Numbered from the stretch's first letter, positions 1 through 10,720 are shown. The stretch is DNA of 29,544 bases from Euprymna scolopes (GCA_024364805.1 CM044511.1:41768747-41798290); one strand, 5' to 3'. Notes: generated from the sequence alone by a model not told the origin. Made by a program: numbers and translations.

Positions 1-2
1 AA

Positions 3-350
3 GAAAAATGTGCCTTTGAGTCATTCAAGAAAGTCTGTGACAACTTCCTGTGAAAACATCGTTCAGAAGACTATGTACAAGTTGTGAATGATCTATTGCA
101 TCATTTTCATGATATGGGATGTAACATGTCTCTAAAAGTTCATGTGCTCCACTCTCATTTGGATTTTTTTGCTGAGAATCTTGGCCATGTTAGTGATGAA
201 CATCGCGAAAGGTTCCATCAAGATATTTCATTAATAGAAAAACTTTTTAAAGGAAAATGGAACACTGGTATGTTGGCAGACTACTGTTGGAATTTAAAAA
301 AGGATGATGACACTCTACACAAGAGAGTTAAGAGGAAAAATGTTGTTTAA
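3..350 (+). pseudogene. C-terminal fragment of a repeat-family protein of unknown function
   Basis: The longest clean frame runs from the ATG at 84 to the TAA at 348-350 (88 residues). The same reading frame continues upstream to the window edge with similar-looking protein (AFESFKKVCDNFL, then EDYVQVVNDLLHHF), but it is interrupted, so the ATG at 84 is probably internal. The segment MGCNMSLKVHVLHSHLDFF, then VSDEHRERFHQDI and GMLADYCWNL, matches a pattern I remember from multi-copy uncharacterised proteins in many invertebrate genomes. I know no biochemical function for it. The basic tail KKDDDTLHKRVKRK ends the protein. Copies like this usually belong to a mobile or amplified gene family; that is inference. 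AATAAA at 424-429 could be a poly(A) signal. The 5' part lies outside the window, so overall length cannot be judged. Confidence 0.5.
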
Positions 351-844
351 ACTGGTGAATTCGGTGTTTTTTTTTTCAAAATAATTACTAATAAAGTACA
401 TGAAAATGGTACCTAATCCAGAGAAATAAATGTCAGATTTGGAATCAGCATACTTTTATTACACCGAAACAGGTCTTATATGTCTTGTACTTTTTTTTCA
501 ATTCAAATTTGTTGCACAGTGTAATTGCTAATAGAACACAAAATGGAGTGTTTAATTGAAAGTGTGTCTTACAGTAACACTCTATTTTATTATTATGGAA
601 TTAATAATTATGAAAACTTTTCTACCACACCTATATTTATTGTAAGATTTATATTGTGTTTAGATGTGTCCGACATGATCCTTTTATTCCACATTAATTT
701 TATTTTATTTACACTCGTTATAATAGTTTGTTTTGGTGTAAAATGTCCGATTGCCCCCTTATATAAATTTGAAGTATACTTAACATTAGTATATGATACA
801 TAATTTATTGCTAGGCGCTATTTTATTGTGTTCTCCTAATAAGC
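351..844. other. AT-rich spacer, nothing recognised
   Basis: The spacer holds T-runs, possible AATAAA poly(A) signals and chance open frames only. The 92-residue plus-strand frame at 525-803 is rich in F, I, L and Y, as expected from AT-rich DNA, and shows no motif. Confidence 0.6.
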
Positions 845-1735
845 TATTCGAAATGGCAAAGTTCTCTCTAATTCTCTCTCCTCTGATCTTGAGCATGTGG
901 TACAATGGGTGAAGAGGTCGCTGGTCACTTTTAATTCACCCAAAACCAAGCTTCTATCTTTACATCATCAACGCTTTGATCCCCATCTGGCATCAATTGA
1001 AACCCATGTTTTGACAAGTTTCTGGGTTTGACATGTACTCCTGATCTGAAATGGAACACGCACATCAAATCTGGGAAAATGGTGAGATCCTTCTACCGCT
1101 CCAGAATATATCTCACTATTGATGCAATTCTCTATCTGTATAAAAGCCAAGTACATCCAAGGATGAAGTACTGCGGCCACATCGGGACAGGAGCTGCTAA
1201 AAACAGCGTCTCTTGCCTTGACAGAGTACAAAATTGACGTCGTGGTTTAGTGAGGGAAGCCCTTTTCTCTTCCTTGCAACCTTTCTTCTAAGGAGAGACG
1301 TTGCGAGCCTGTCTTTGTTTTATCGTTATTTCCATGGAAGCTGCTCGTCTGAGCTACAATCCCTCGTCCCCCCTCACCAATCTTTCACGAGAAGTACCCG
1401 TCTGGTTGAAACTACTGTCAATAAGTTTTCCTCACTCTTTATATGTGCCTAAATCGAAACGTAGATTCCATGAGCAAAGCTTCTTCCTTAGAACTGCACG
1501 ACAGTTGAACTCTCTGCTGCTTGTCTGTTTCCCACCTGACTACAACCTGGACGTCTTCAAGTCTAACATAAACAAACTCCTGACAAACCGCCCCCTTGAG
1601 TAAGACACCCTATCAAAACCCCTAATACTAATGATTACTACAATACTATCTCATTGATTACTGTACACGCAATAAGCCTTATCCCTGAGTGGCCTTCGGG
1701 CCTTGATAAGTGGTGACCCCCATGTAAAAAAATCA
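845..1735 (+). mobile_element. 5'-truncated non-LTR retrotransposon (LINE), Jockey/CR1-like 3' end
   Basis: The segment is the 3' part of a LINE: the region downstream of the reverse transcriptase active site, the C-terminal extension, and a 3' UTR of about 130 bp. The UTR carries the hairpin GGCC-TTCG-GGCC at 1692-1703 and ends in a short A-rich tail (CATGTAAAAAAATC) near 1735. Conserved blocks on the plus strand include SLVTFNSPKTKLLSL, CTPDLKWNTHIK, YLYKSQVHPRMKYCGHI, LDRVQ, RRDVASLSLFYRYFHG and CFPPDYNLDVFKSNINKLL. LINE copies are commonly 5'-truncated, which fits the absence of the YADD region and endonuclease. Clade assignment (Jockey/CR1 group) is by remembered similarity only. Confidence 0.85.
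866..1603 (+). pseudogene. Broken LINE reverse transcriptase, C-terminal region
   Basis: In a complete element this protein would carry out target-primed reverse transcription. Here only the part after the catalytic YADD box is present. The frame opens at about 866 (SNSLSSDLEHVVQWV), is cut by a TGA near 1013, and resumes at 1028-1234 through CTPDLKW, YLYKSQVHPRMKYCGHI and LDRVQN to a TGA at 1235-1237. After RRGLVREALFSSLQPF it shifts to the frame used by 1234-1452 (RRDVASLSLFYRYFHGSCSS, then LVPPHQSFTRSTR). Near 1445 it shifts back to the 1301-1603 frame (YVPKSKRRFHEQSFFLRTAR to the TAA at 1601-1603). The copy therefore has at least two stops and two frame changes and cannot be functional. 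Loss of conserved RT core residues cannot be assessed because that part is missing. Confidence 0.8.
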
Positions 1736-2600
1736 TCTAAAGCTTTTGCTTCTCAGTATTCGATGTAATTTAGTTATGAATCACACACAATTGCGAAGTA
1801 TCTGTAATTTCAAATACTTAGAATTTTATTAATATATCTATACTATAATGAATAAAAGAGTCGTACAATATAAATAACCGGACACGATTAATCGCTATTA
1901 ATTATGAAGTGATTTTATTTTATATGTAAATAAAAAATATATATATTCGTTGTCAGTAGATTATATAGAATATCTAAAAGCCTTGTATAAAGGATGTTAT
2001 AATATAAAGAAGGGCATTCTCTTAAGAAAAATTGACTTTTAAACACTTCATTAATTTACAATATTTTCTTGGTAAACCTTACAATAGTTTGTATCCGTGG
2101 CAAGCAATATATTTAAAATCTGCAGTTTTATTAAACCGTAATTTTTCAACGTATGTTTTGAAGACTGAAACAAATAAAATGTAAGCGCAAATATATACAC
2201 ATATATAAAATTGTATGAACTTAAGTTAAAATTAAATACGAACTATACTATTGTCTATTGATTATAGCAATGTTAACACCAATATGCATAATAGAAATAC
2301 TTTAATAATACTAACATTAGAACTTGTAACACGCATGCTAATAGTAATTAATAAAAAAAACATGGATAACAATCTTTATAGAAATAGTAATACTTAGTAA
2401 ATATAATACAATTACTAATGCCAATACTGATAGACATGCACATAACGAGACTAATAACTCTGCTAACATTAACAATACTAACAGTAATAGTTTTAACATA
2501 TGATAATGTAAAGAATTAAGACAATAGCACTATTAATACGAATTTATTAACATTAAAACAAACAATAGAAGTGTAAGCCACGTTTATTTTCAGAACAGTT
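1736..2600. other. AT-rich spacer, nothing recognised
   Basis: The stretch is strongly AT-rich, with trinucleotide-like runs of AATACTAA/TAATA words between 2280 and 2530 that look like a decayed low-complexity repeat. There is no convincing coding signal on either strand. Confidence 0.55.
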
Positions 2601-2763
2601 TCCGATGGTTGGTTGTTCTACACAAGTCTTGGAACGGACTGGTGCGCAGTGCCAGTTCTCGAGTTGGAATCCACAGAGCAAAATATTCTTCCCGTTTGGC
2701 ACAAAGAAAACATATGCGAAATTGCTGCATAAAGATTTAATATTCATGGAGCAATTCTTGTTT

Positions 2764-2850
2764 CTGATTGGTTGGTAGCAGAACGTGAATTAATTTGATT
2801 CGGCTGTTCCAAGCAGCATCGTTTATAAATAGAAGCTCCCGACTGTGCGG
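2764..2850 (+). promoter_or_regulatory. Possible RNA polymerase II promoter (CCAAT and TATA boxes)
   Basis: GATTGG, an inverted CCAAT box, lies at 2766-2771, and TTTATAAATAGA lies near 2821-2833, about 50 bases downstream, in a patch that is less AT-rich than its surroundings. Transcription would start near 2855. No downstream gene is evident. The patch could be a host promoter, the promoter of a decayed mobile element, or chance in AT-rich DNA. Confidence 0.25.
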
Positions 2851-3007
2851 AATGATACACCATTACATTCTGTGTAATGCGATGTGTCTCCTACTTGTTT
2901 CGGCTGCAGAGAGGCAGAGCCGTAGTAGTACACGTCAAGGCTCCATTTTGATACACAGCCTGAGAACTGAATGCAGGTCTCGTCACAGTCATTAAATATA
3001 TGAGATT

Positions 3008-3084
3008 TCCTATGATTTCTCGGTATAATTTACAGTGCATTATTTCAGATTTCTCGGTATAATTTTTCGTCTATTATTTCAGAT
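3008..3084 (+). repeat. Short tandem duplication, about 33-bp period
   Basis: The words GATTTCTCGGTATAATTT and ATTATTTCAGATT occur twice in succession, the first word starting near 3014 and again near 3047. Two imperfect copies lie in direct orientation. A TTTCAG acceptor-like word ends each copy, but no exon can be supported. Confidence 0.6.
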
Positions 3085-3721
3085 TATGTGCCTATTTTAT
3101 TAATACAATTTACGAGTAGTGTATAGCGTTTCTTGCCCTCGCCATCTCCATGTTGTTATTATTTTGTCAATGTATCTGAATTGATTAATCGTAATAAGTC
3201 TTTTTTCTATTCAGTAAATTCTATCCCCTAAATCCAGGATATTTTTTGTGAATTTTACGTGAATTTTAAGAGAGATAAGAGGATTTTTGTAACTTCATGA
3301 CATGTATTGTGTAGAATGTTAAAATGTGCATTTCTGCTATGTTTTCCTTTTTCGTAAAAGGAATAGAAACAATTGAATAAAATAAACTTTAAATTAAATG
3401 TGGAATAACAATTGAATGTGTAGCGAAAAGACGTAAAACAATTACAGCAACAACAGAAAATAAGGAAGATATACAAATGAAATCAGAACGAAATAACGAG
3501 TAAAAATTTCAGCAACAATGACAGAAAATTGGGGAAAAAAACAAATATCCACTTTTACTTGAGGAAGAAAAAAACAGATAAAACAAGAAGGGCAACTACA
3601 AATGCTGTCCGGAGTAAAATATAGTGCAAACATAAATCAATAAATAATATCTTCACAAAATCGAAATAATGACTTGAGTAGAAAAAATTCGTATCGCATT
3701 TTCCTAGTTATAGAGGCCTGT
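3085..3721. other. AT-rich spacer upstream of the LTR element
   Basis: The spacer is rich in A-runs and AATAAA words. Minus-strand frames at 3255-3476 and 3442-3633 are dominated by F, Y, C, S and L and have no motif, so they are treated as chance frames. The left LTR boundary of the next element begins at the TGTGA near 3722. Confidence 0.5.
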
Positions 3722-4277
3722 TGTGATAGGATGTCCCGCTCATGTCAGCAACTGACCCCTGACCTTGGTCGAATGTTCGTCGTGATCGCCTAGGCTCTCA
3801 GGAGTCCTTCACATAGATTATTAGCGTCTCAGTTTCATGTGGATTATTCTGAAAAGCAAAGATAACGCTTCACATACGTCCTGGAAAAGAAAGACGCGCT
3901 TGAGTTTTCTAACTACGAAAAAAATTAATTTCATGAAAGTTCAATTTTACATATATACAATGTTCAGTTCAGTTACACTAGAAAATATCAAGCTTTTCCC
4001 AAAGTATTATTCCCTGTTCTCGAGGGCGGTCAGGATGGAGGGAGGGGGTGTCTGGCATCCTCCAGGGCGTGTGTTTGTCTTGGTATTCGGCGTCAATCTG
4101 TAAATGTCGTCATATTTGCCCCCTTAGACATATTGCTCCCCACGGGACCAATACCAAGCAAAGCACATCGCTTCCCCCTCGCATAGTTATATCCTCTATG
4201 TCGCTATATTCCCCGCTCCATCGTGGGTTGACCTATCAAGAAATATAACAGGCACGTAGAATTATAGCCACACTTAC
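3722..4277 (-). repeat. Left LTR (3' LTR) of the fossil element
   Basis: The segment starts TGTGATAGGAT and matches the right LTR through words such as CAGCAACTGAC, TTAGCGTCTCAG and CTGAAAAGCAAA. The match is clear to about 4105, then weak, with an apparent length difference, to about 4277. The inner edge is placed just before the polypurine tract; that edge is approximate. Confidence 0.65.
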
Positions 4278-4285
4278 AGGCTAGT

Positions 4286-4300
4286 ATTCCTCCCCCCTTT
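4286..4300 (-). promoter_or_regulatory. Polypurine tract of the fossil LTR element
   Basis: On the minus strand this reads AAAGGGGGGAGGAAT, a 15-base purine run next to the inner edge of the left LTR. That is the expected place and composition for the plus-strand primer of reverse transcription. Confidence 0.55.
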
Positions 4301-4961
4301 GTCATACAGAAGAACACAAAAATCAATAAAAATCAGTGAGTTAACTTAGAATCTCTTTCTCGGCATGCACTATGGTTTTTCTTTTCATAATTTACCAAAA
4401 TATCACAAGATCGTCTTTTATTTGACCAACATTTTTAAATGTCATTCAGTTCTTTCTCAGTTCCTGAGACCTGTAGTTCTTGTTTATTTAACTTAGCTAA
4501 AATAGTTTCTATTTTTTTCAACCAAATCTCAAGTGTTATTTCTCCTGTTCAAAAAATGTTTGTTTTTTAACATAATTACTCGGATTTTTTTTCAGCAACG
4601 ATTTACAAGAGTTATCCCCCTTTTACCATCATTTTTCACAGAATTTCAGTCACAATTCATAAGATTTTGGTCATTAACAGAACAGACTCTCCATAGAAGG
4701 TGTAACACCACAATTAGAATACTTAATCATCCGCTTTTTATTGAGCTAGGGGGTTTCCTCTCACCTTAACCAGTCGCAGTTGAGATTTCATGTGGCAATT
4801 TATAGTTCAGCACCTTGTAACAATTTGATCGAACTGAGGACTTCTCCCCTCATTCAAGTTACAGTTGGGATTTCTGTTGGCAAGTCACCGCTCAGCCTCC
4901 TGCAAGACTCCAATAAAAAAGAAAGAAAGGAAAAGAAAAGAAATAGAAGAGAAATATACTT

Positions 4962-4964
4962 ATG

Positions 4965-5010
<46 letters not shown>

Positions 5011-5048
5011 CACACCCCACACATACACCACACATATATATATGCATA

Positions 5049-5127
<79 letters not shown>
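4962..5127. repeat. Compound (TA)n / (CA)n microsatellite inside the fossil element
   Basis: There is a (TA)n run to about 5005, then a CACA/CCACAC-rich stretch to 5034, then a long (TA)n run to 5127. All the IY-repeat open frames over this block are products of the microsatellite. Confidence 0.95.
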
Positions 5128-5134
<7 letters not shown>

Positions 5135-5569
5135 TCAATGTCGTCCTTTAGTGCTTGTGTTCTCGGCGTCGAGAAGGTTTTCGGCATGCATATTGGTCTC
5201 GCTCATGTCGGCACCAGCAACTGATTCTCCGGAACTATAGGCGTATTCTGACCAGAGTTTCTCTTGCTATCTGCGCAAGCAGCCTTGAGATGCTTGTCGC
5301 CTCGTTGCCTCATCACATTCGTTCTTTATACAAAGCATATGATCGCAGCCAACAACACACATACCATTATTAGCATGTTCACTCTCGATCCTGTAATCAC
5401 GAACTTACTGATCAATCCCCCTCAGATAAGTGTTAATTTATTCCCTAGATTCCGTATTCTCTAGACCGTCTCCCCCGATCTGCAATTCACCCAATATATT
5501 CGTGTAACTCCTACCAGCATTTTGGTAACCTGAGTCGGGTACGCGGCGATGATCGACGGACTAGAGATC

Positions 5570-6800
5570 CTAGAGATAAGTAAGGTTATTCAACTGGACA
5601 TTCACCAACTCTACTTCAGATGCTCCTAATAAATACCGTTCCTCAACTTGATAAAACGCAGGTAACCGTATATACCTTCCACGGGCTTTAAACCCCTTGC
5701 CCAGTTTTAGCATAGTAAAAGGCGGATTAACCTTTATTATGGTAGCAGCCGTGTTACCGCACACCCTGGAAAATTCCATCTTCTTTTGCGTTGATACCAA
5801 ACTTGTGCCTTCCGCTACTCCTACATCCAGTGGGAAAACGCCGTAACTTGCCACCTCAACCTTGGAGGCGCGATTTATCACCCTCTGATCCCAATGGAAT
5901 ACTCTCAACACACACAACTCGTGATCTCCAGTTACATAAATCAGACTCTGTGATCGGTAAATTCCAAGGCCATTGATCTGGAATTCCGCTGCTTCTCGGT
6001 GATTCAATAGCATACATCCATATATTAAACGCGACGTATTCCGTTCTCCACTCGGTAACTGGCTACCAACCCCAACGAAGTTGTATCCAGGGGATAGGGA
6101 AGGGTGCATTAATATCTTGGTAAACCTCATACTTGGTTCCTCGATCCCAGAGGGGTACAGACACGAACACCAGTATTTTTTCATCTTCTATTCGCGCAAG
6201 ACGCTCCAGGGTTTTGTTACTCCCACAACCTTCTTCGGGGTTCACCTGGAGTTTTAGACGCGATGGTAACTTTTATTTTATATCCCCCAAACATTTGCAG
6301 TTTACACGGGCTTATTACACTTTGGGACAAGTGTCTCAACGCTAGGGTGCCCAATATGGCGGGGGGTATTTGACCAATGACTGTTTGATTCGCAGTAGCC
6401 GTCGCAACATATGCATTAATTGTAAATATCTCTGTAGGAAAGCTTCCAAACTCGAAAACTCAGATTCAGTTCAACTAGACACATTCCACAATTTCTCATA
6501 TCAAGGCTCTTGCTGACTAATAACATCATTAAGCCATTCCTTATTTCCTTACATTTATATTCTGGTGATATTTAATATCGATACACTCTCTTTGGTAATT
6601 TGTGTTAATGTTTCTGCCCTCGCTCTAATTTCTCTATTCGTGTCCTCATCAACTCGATGTGCTCCTCCGTAAATACTTCGACTAATGCCGCCCAGGCGTT
6701 GGTTCGTATAGTTATAAGCGTTCTCTTAGGCCTGGACCCGATGTTCCTAATTCTGATAGTGGTCCCTTTGGTTGGTCCACCGGAGCCTTAAAATGCAAGA
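5570..6800 (-). pseudogene. Fossil envelope gene, F-type (errantivirus/baculovirus F-like)
   Basis: A minus-strand remnant of an envelope glycoprotein gene. Fragments such as ARIEDEKILVFVSVPLWDRG, then KYEVYQDINAPFPIP, and GQIPPAILGTLALRH upstream resemble the ectodomain of F-type fusion envelopes carried by errantivirus-like gypsy elements. In those families the protein mediates membrane fusion. The 204-codon frame at 5570-6184 is the longest surviving piece. The gene is degraded with several breaks and its C-terminal part with a membrane anchor is not recognisable. It sits next to the left (3') LTR, as env does in a minus-strand copy. The family call rests on remembered sequence patterns. 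Confidence 0.5.
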
Positions 6801-8947
6801 CTCAATATCTCATATATTGCCCCACCTGCTCATATGTACTGTCTCAGATGATTGTTTATTTATTTCCTACAGGACCTCAAATCATTCAACAGTCACCCAA
6901 TCGGTTCGACTGTGTGATTATTTTCTCGCTAGTTTTCTTGAAAATGACACCTCTTCTCTCTAGCAGCGCAATAGATGTCCATAGCAGTCCTAACAGAAAC
7001 ACATGATCTGATTTATCTCTTTAACGACAAAAAGAAATGACTCAGTCAGCGACTCAACTGCCAAACTGATTCACAAATAAGAACGTATGGGGTTGGGTGC
7101 CCGCCCAATAACAAAATACAGAAAAAATTACGACCGAGGCCGATCGATGCCGCCCTACCAAAATGGAAGGACGAGAAAAGAAGAGAGAAAAATAGATTCC
7201 CAGGGACTCCCCCCCTTAAATATACCGTGTGTTGGTATTCCGCCTAAAAAAAGGCGACTATGGTCGGCCAACAACGCCAAACAAGAATAAGAACAAACTC
7301 TCAAGAAGTCATCTCTTGGTTATGCCGCATGTCAGTGAAAGATCACTGACAAAAACAACACGATATGTCTATAGCAACCTGTATGTGACTCGTGTATGGA
7401 ATTGTTATTCAAAGATCACTGACAAAGAAGAAGACGCTATTTCTATCGCACCCCATAGAAAAAAAACTCTTGTCCTCTGAACAAATAAAAAGAATTATTC
7501 ACAAAGAAAGATATTCCACCTAAGGAACGACTGTCGTCATACAAATGAAAAAAAAACAAACAAATTACCCATGGCCAAATAACCCTTTCATTTTCGTCGA
7601 CCTCTCATTAGGACTGCATTAATAGGCCATGCAAAATAGGAGTCGTCAACAGGGGCAATCGTCAACAAGAACAGTCCCCGGTCAGCACACTCCAACCCCT
7701 TCGATTAAGTCAGCACCATACTCCCTTAACCCTGAATAACCACAGAGCTTCTGAAGGTCGGAGAACCAACCCTCTTTGTTTTTTCTTCTTAACACGATCC
7801 CCTACTTCATCGATACCCTTCGATATTTCTAAAACACATACGTAATCTCTTCCCCTATAGACTGTGTATAAAAATATAGGAATCAGCCACGCCCCTCAGC
7901 GCCACACCTAGACGGGGCGTCTGAGCGGGCCCTGCCCAGAGACACCCACGGAGGCACTCAGAAGATTGGCCAACTTTAATCCCTACCTATTCTAATTCCG
8001 AAAGATCAGCTGAAATAATCTGGAATTCATCCCAACTAATTATAGATAAAAAAATTCAATACTAAAAAATGCGTAGTGTTTAACGGTCTCGCAACCCGGG
8101 TGGTCCAAAGAGACTTTATTAACACATCGATATCCCGCAAGAAATTCTATTCTTGATTAATGTCTCGATGTGCGAACACAACATGCACGATTTACTTGCA
8201 ATGAAAACTCCATATAAAAAAAAATCGCTTTTCGCGCCAAAATGGGTGCACTACAATTAATTTATTATTGCTCAGTAATACTTATAATTATTTTCAATAA
8301 ATCCCACTTAATGAGCGGTCTCTGTACTCTTATTTCTCGATTAAGAAATCGGTTGCGTCTGAGGTAAAATTCTATATCTTATCAAAAGTCAATTTAATCG
8401 CTGAATTAACACTCCTAATGTTTCTCAATTAAATTCAACTAACATCTGTTCGATATGATACAAGTTCCTTCCAGACCGAATTAAAGATATAGCAAACAAA
8501 ATTGTTACAATTTTTTTTCCAAAAAAATCATTCCAACTCTCAAAATCAACACCTTTATTTATATTCAACTGAATTCAATTAACATCTGTTTGAGTTGATA
8601 ATACTCGTAGCTACTCTCGTGGTAAATCATCAAATGAAACCGCAATCAATAATTATCAATGACAATGTAGAAATTCACTATGTAACACAAACGCTTAATT
8701 AGCAACCAGAGCCAACTTGGTATGTATCAAAGAAGGAGAGAAATGCATACTTATTTCACATAAGTTCTTTCCCCTAAACTCGGCCTGAACCCAATGCGCG
8801 GTAGGTAAGGTTAGAAGGTGTTGACAGTGAGGGCCAACGCGAGCTTCAACTACTCTCCCCAATGACCCCGTTCAAGTCAGCTTCTTATGCGCCTCCACAT
8901 ACAGTAAAGACACAGCTGCTCCTGTGTGGACCAGAGCTGTCAGTGTT
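6801..8947 (-). other. Middle of the fossil element, no recognisable pol
   Basis: This is where pol would be expected, but I could not recognise protease, reverse transcriptase, RNase H or integrase motifs. A second purine run (minus-strand GGGGGGGAG, near 7209-7217) occurs here. The part at 8040-8750 is AT-rich and non-coding in appearance, and includes a pair of similar stretches, AATTCAA(C/T)TAACATCTGTT, near 8431 and 8571. A TATA-like word near 7867 followed by a GC-rich patch (7887-7960) is unexplained. Part of the stretch may be a nested, unrelated insertion. Confidence 0.4.
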
Positions 8948-9480
8948 TCACCTCATACCTCTACAGGACAGACCAAGTCTCCCGTTTCTGTCAGAACCTG
9001 ACGCACTCTGAGCAGCATCTTCTTCGTTGACCAGTCCTGAGACGGTGCCGGTAACAGATATTCCTCGTCTTGATAGGGCCCGTCCGTCCAGATATTGGTC
9101 ACTTCCCTTGGACGATATACTCTCCCTTGTTTTGGTGACATCTTTCATTTCGGGGGCCATTCCTTTCTCCTCTGGCTAGTTTCCCTACAGTTCCAATAAC
9201 GCAATTTCGGAAGAGTTTTGACCATATGACCGGCTTGTCAGCACGTCCAACAACACACGGACTTTTTCACCCTCTGGTCCCCGGTGCCCTTATATTCTGA
9301 GCGACCTCTCGGCGTTTCTCGGGGCCGTTTTTAGGATGGGGTGCACTCGGGTGACCCGTCAACTCATCCCCTTGTTTGAAGCCTCCTGCCCGTTCCCTTT
9401 GGGTGTTCCGTCGGGTGGGAGTCATTTCTTTGGTCGAGCATATCGGCTAATTTCTAATAAACGGTCACTCGAATCTGTGC
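8948..9480 (-). pseudogene. Fossil gag-like region with zinc-knuckle-like motif
   Basis: On the minus strand, a G/P/R/K-rich linker (about 9300-9450) is followed by a CCHC-type zinc-knuckle-like stretch near 9205-9245 that includes CWTC and AGHMVK. This order is typical of the nucleocapsid end of gag in LTR elements. The region is degraded, with no intact open frame across it. Its position just inside the right (5') LTR supports the gag call. Confidence 0.4.
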
Positions 9481-9798
9481 ACCATTTAGCTTCATGCCCG
9501 TGTCTATGACACTTGTGGCCTAGGGCGGCAGTTCCCAGGGATTACCTCCTCATCGGGTCGGAAATTCTGCAGCCCCATTATCCTTGTAATCGCATCTAAA
9601 CCATACCAGTCCTATTCTTCCATGAACCGGCTTATAGTGACCATAACAAATATCCCATTCCAAGTAATTAGGGTCAGCTCTCTTATTCCAGTCTTACTCG
9701 ACGAACTTCCGGGATGGGGGTTTACGTCAGCTTCCAGCCTCTCTTATCTTGTTTTTTGCGGCAATTCAATTACACCTTCAGTGTCTCTTATCCTGGAA

Positions 9799-9813
9799 AA
9801 CACGGCCACCATA
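9799..9813 (-). promoter_or_regulatory. Primer-binding-site-like sequence of the fossil element
   Basis: Immediately inside the right LTR the minus strand reads TATGGTGGCCGTGTT. TGG at the start would pair with the CCA end of a tRNA, as in gypsy-type elements. Which tRNA cannot be decided here. Confidence 0.45.
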
Positions 9814-10269
9814 TGTGACAGGATCTCCCGCTCAGGTCAGCAACTGACCTCTGCTCTTGATCGAACTGCTCGTCGTGATCCTCCAGGCTATAGATTCTTA
9901 GCGTCTCAGCTTCCTGTTGATTTCTTCTGAAAAGCAAAAAGAAAAAAAAACCTTGCATGCGCGGAAAAAAAAGCCACACTCGAGTGTTGTAACTGCGAAA
10001 AAAGTTAATTTCACGGAAGTTAAAATGTTACATATATGCAACGTTCAGTTCGATTATACCAGAAAATATCAATATATTCCCAACGTCTTATTCTCTGTTC
10101 TCTCGATAGCGATCAGAATGGATAGAGGGGGTGTCTGACGTCTTCGAGGGGCGTGTGTTTCTCTTAAGATTCGACGGTCAATCTGTCGATTTCGAACAGA
10201 GTACCCTTTCTTATAGTAAGGTAACAGGGTGGGTCTAGTGACCTGCTAAATCAATCAAAGCTCGACACA
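9814..10269 (-). repeat. Right LTR (5' LTR) of the fossil element
   Basis: The segment starts TGTGACAGGATCTCCCGC and matches the left LTR in the same orientation for about 390 bases, then more weakly to a CGACACA end near 10269. It is about 100 bases shorter than the left copy. No convincing target-site duplication was seen at the outer edges. Confidence 0.6.
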
Positions 10270-10429
10270 TTTTCTGGGGAAATTCCCAGATCTATTTGTG
10301 TGTATGCATTTTAGCAATCCGTCTGCAGTTTCGAAAATCTGGGTCCAAAATGAAATCCTTTCACACGACGATAAAGGGTCAAATCCTGTTAATTTTCTCT
10401 ACTCACAAACTCAGAACGTCTAAGCCGGG

Positions 10430-10720
10430 GTTCTTCAGGCCAGACAATGTAACCGTTCCTTATTCTGACATTTCCTGTAATTGTTTTAGACAATAAAAAA
10501 AATATGTTGCTGTCATTGGCCGAAAACATAAAAAAAATATCTGTCGGTATTTTTTATCAAACACAATAAACTCGTTCATTTTTATAGGTCACATGTTGCT
10601 GTCTAGGATTCAATTAACGTTTACCAGATAATATATCAGTATATTAACCTAGTCTTATTCAGAGTTTTATAGGATTTCAACTCCCTCGATGGAGAGCAGT
10701 TTCGCACCTCAAGATGGTTG
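10430..10720 (-). repeat. Third, more diverged LTR-like fragment
   Basis: The segment carries words matching the two LTRs in the same order: TTTCCTGTAATTGTTTTAGA, GATTCAATTAACG, then TTACCAGATAATATATCAG, GTCTTATTCAGAG and CTCCCTCGATGGAGAG. The offset to the right LTR is about 565 bases. It could be an old solo LTR of a related family or the remnant of an adjacent copy. Confidence 0.45.

Larger units (their letters stand above)
3722..10269 (-). mobile_element. Fossil env-bearing LTR retroelement, probably Ty3/gypsy (Metaviridae)
   Basis: An old LTR element of about 6.5 kb lies on the minus strand. Direct evidence is a pair of similar terminal segments (about 3722-4277 and 9814-10269), a polypurine tract next to the inner edge of the left LTR (4286-4300), and a sequence starting TGGTGGCC just inside the right LTR that looks like a tRNA primer-binding site. 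Envelope-like fossil protein lies near the left LTR and gag-like protein near the right LTR, the order expected for a minus-strand copy. Reverse transcriptase and integrase were not recognised, so the middle is deleted or too decayed. The reading frames carry many breaks, a dozen or more. By eye the LTRs differ at roughly one position in five or six, so the insertion is old. A TA/CA microsatellite lies inside it. The gypsy assignment is inference. Confidence 0.65.

Noticed and set aside
2605-2760. Plus-strand frame starting MVGCSTQV after a splice-acceptor-like TTTTCAG
   Set aside because: The start recalls a THAP domain, but the Cys/His spacing and the rest of the domain are absent.
4780-5240. 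Several overlapping open frames of 75-123 residues on both strands
   Set aside because: They consist mainly of IY repeats encoded by the TA microsatellite at 4962-5127; the rest has no motif.
5180-5260. CTCGCTCATGTCGGCACCAGC, similar to the LTR start
   Set aside because: The similarity is limited to about 20 bases and does not continue, so it is not counted as another LTR.
7338-7426. AAAGATCACTGACAAA repeated 73 bases apart
   Set aside because: The exact match is only 16 bases with no extended similarity; it may be chance or a small duplication.
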